From: JAXLVB01 sp046329195
GTDB lineage: Bacteria; Bacteroidota; Bacteroidia; Cytophagales; Spirosomataceae
DNA: 64,000 bases
Direction of reading: 5' to 3'
Assembly (NCBI GenBank): GCA_046329195.1
Contig: JAXLVB010000001.1
Span: forward strand, 496,001-560,000
Of this stretch, positions 62,579 to 64,000 are shown piece by piece. A model generated the notes under the pieces. It ran no database searches. It was given only the letters and a program-made list of their open reading frames with translations, and was not told the DNA's origin. Positions within the stretch are counted from its first letter, which is position 1; each line of letters begins with the position of its first letter. Made by a program: the position numbers and the translations under genes.

Positions 62579-64000
62579 TCATGGCTTATTTTCCTGCAAG
62601 ACCAAAGCCCCCTGTTTTGCTACAGCATAGCATGGAATCTGGGCTTGATTTGCTTCGGCCAATAAGCGCTCAGTATAGAAAGTAGAATACGAACCATCAA
62701 TCACCAACTGCTTGAAAGCCAGATGTTTGATTTTGTCTAACTTCTTTACCGAATTATTTGCCAAAATTAAGAAATCAACCGTAGGTGCTGCTAATAGTAA
62801 CTCAGTGTTTTTGAGGGATTGGTCCACAAGTAACAACGATTTTTGATGCCAAAATAGTATCTTACAAAGTGGATTTGAACGTACCGAAAGAGCTTTTTTG
62901 AGTGTGTCCGTAATCCCTTTTGACGACCAGAAATTGTTAAATCGAAAACTAATGTCTTTTCGGCTACGCAGTAGGCCATCGTCAGCATAGAGTAGTGCCG
63001 ACGTTCCCTCAATGGCCGAAATCGCTGTGTGTTTCGGAATAGCATGAATCACCAGCAGCGACTGTTGATGAGCCATTATTTTTTCGTACACATTGAAAAC
63101 CAACAGAATAGCAATAACCGCAGCGCAGAGTTTGACATACACAAACTGCCGGGTTTCACGCAAGGCACAAAAGAAAAAAATCAGCACATAAAGTAGCACC
63201 ATTTCCCACGGAGTAATATACAGCCATTTGGTGATGGAATAAGGAATCCGTTCGGTCCACAAAACAGACCAGTTGAGTAGCTTGACACTCCACGTAAGCA
63301 AGTAGGCCAAATAACCGAGGGGTAAAGTCCAGCCAATAGTCACCAATAGGGCAGCAATCACCACAAAAATTAATCCTGCAATCAGGGCGACCGATGACAA
63401 CAAAATCACAATCGGATTGGCCAATAAAAAGTAGTTAGGGAATTGATGAAAGTAATAGAGCGTAATAGGCAATGTGGCAATTTGTGCAGCAACGGCTACC
63501 GTTGTGACTTTCCAGATACGGTCGAGTAGCCACATGGCTATATTTTTGTTTTTGTCGATAGCCACGAGCGGATTGAGTAATGGTTGAAAATAAATCATGC
63601 CAAAAACCGCCAAATACGAGAGTTGAAAGCCTACATTGATGAGGAAATACGGGTTGATGAGCAACAACAAAAAGGCCGATAACGCTACGGTGTTGTAGCT
63701 GTTTTGCTTACGATTCACGTTTTCGGCAATGACAATGAGCGAAAACATACACGTGGAGCGCAACACGGGCGATGACAACCCCGTCACGAAGGCATAAAAC
63801 CACAAAATCCCTAAAATAGTAACCACAAAAAGGGGCTTACCTACTTTTTTGATGCGCTTTAACTTTCCTAATACCCCTGCCAGCACTACATAGATAACCC
63901 CCACGTGCAAGCCCGATACCGATAGTACATGAATGGCTCCAGCCGCCGAGTAGGCTTGTACCAAGTCGTTGTCGAGGTCGTCTCGCAGCCCCAGCACCAT
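62579..64000 (-). CDS. comEC: ComEC/Rec2 family DNA-uptake channel, C-terminal part
   Basis: The visible 473 residues continue beyond the right edge of the window, so the N-terminus (including any OB-fold domain) is missing; the ATG at 64000 is an internal methionine. The competence-domain motif HVLSVSGLHVG lies at residues 24-34, followed by at least eight membrane segments to about residue 300. The C-terminal soluble part (about 310-473) is where a metallo-beta-lactamase-like domain is expected, but metal-ligand motifs are not evident, as in other Bacteroidota. It should form the inner-membrane channel for DNA import. Confidence 0.9.
   Translation of the reverse strand: MVLGLRDDLDNDLVQAYSAAGAIHVLSVSGLHVGVIYVVLAGVLGKLKRIKKVGKPLFVVTILGILWFYAFVTGLSSPVLRSTCMFSLIVIAENVNRKQNSYNTVALSAFLLLLINPYFLINVGFQLSYLAVFGMIYFQPLLNPLVAIDKNKNIAMWLLDRIWKVTTVAVAAQIATLPITLYYFHQFPNYFLLANPIVILLSSVALIAGLIFVVIAALLVTIGWTLPLGYLAYLLTWSVKLLNWSVLWTERIPYSITKWLYITPWEMVLLYVLIFFFCALRETRQFVYVKLCAAVIAILLVFNVYEKIMAHQQSLLVIHAIPKHTAISAIEGTSALLYADDGLLRSRKDISFRFNNFWSSKGITDTLKKALSVRSNPLCKILFWHQKSLLLVDQSLKNTELLLAAPTVDFLILANNSVKKLDKIKHLAFKQLVIDGSYSTFYTERLLAEANQAQIPCYAVAKQGALVLQENKP

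Overview
The window looks like chromosomal DNA of a Bacteroidota bacterium, most likely a Cytophagales member. This is inferred from very large secreted PKD/Ig-like repeat proteins, TPR-containing histidine kinases paired with LytTR regulators, a Bacteroidota-style Rhs N-terminus, DUF3291 and a type I-B CRISPR-Cas locus. No rRNA and no complete tRNA gene was seen.

Layout. Positions 1-10110 (minus) hold a giant repeat adhesin that runs off the left edge and is split by one frameshift near 3681. Positions 10111-11065 are its regulatory region, followed by a decayed IS3-family element (11067-12144). Positions 12164-24973 (minus) carry a second giant adhesin gene, broken into many reading-frame pieces, and directly downstream of it a secreted lysyl-oxidase-like protein with a P-domain. 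Upstream on the same strand are an AraC-type gene overlapping a LytTR gene with a degenerate receiver, a LytR/AlgR response regulator and a TPR histidine kinase (25211-29523). A decayed IS110-family transposase (29930-30973) and a second TPR histidine kinase (31576-33462, plus) follow.

Positions 33927-42816 are a complete type I-B operon: cas8b-cas7-cas5-cas3-cas6-cas1-cas2-cas4. It feeds an array of 190 repeats and 189 spacers (my hand count) at 43015-57059. After the array come about 1 kb with no intact gene, a tRNA 3'-end fragment with a strong terminator, then Rhs/polymorphic-toxin debris with probable immunity genes (58150-60707). The right end has ordinary genes: DUF3291, a YheT-type hydrolase and a ComEC/Rec2 protein cut by the window edge.

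How parts may work together. Pairs of GTAC-centred half-sites exactly 21 bp apart precede the response regulator, the AraC/LytTR pair and both adhesin genes. This geometry is typical of LytTR binding sites, so one two-component/LytTR circuit probably controls the surface adhesins and the lysyl oxidase, which could cross-link the surface matrix. The CRISPR operon, leader and array are co-oriented and look functional. The indels that break the second adhesin sit mostly at GGNCC sequences (Gly-Pro codons) in near-identical repeats. That pattern suggests either systematic sequencing error at a modified motif or real hypermutability.
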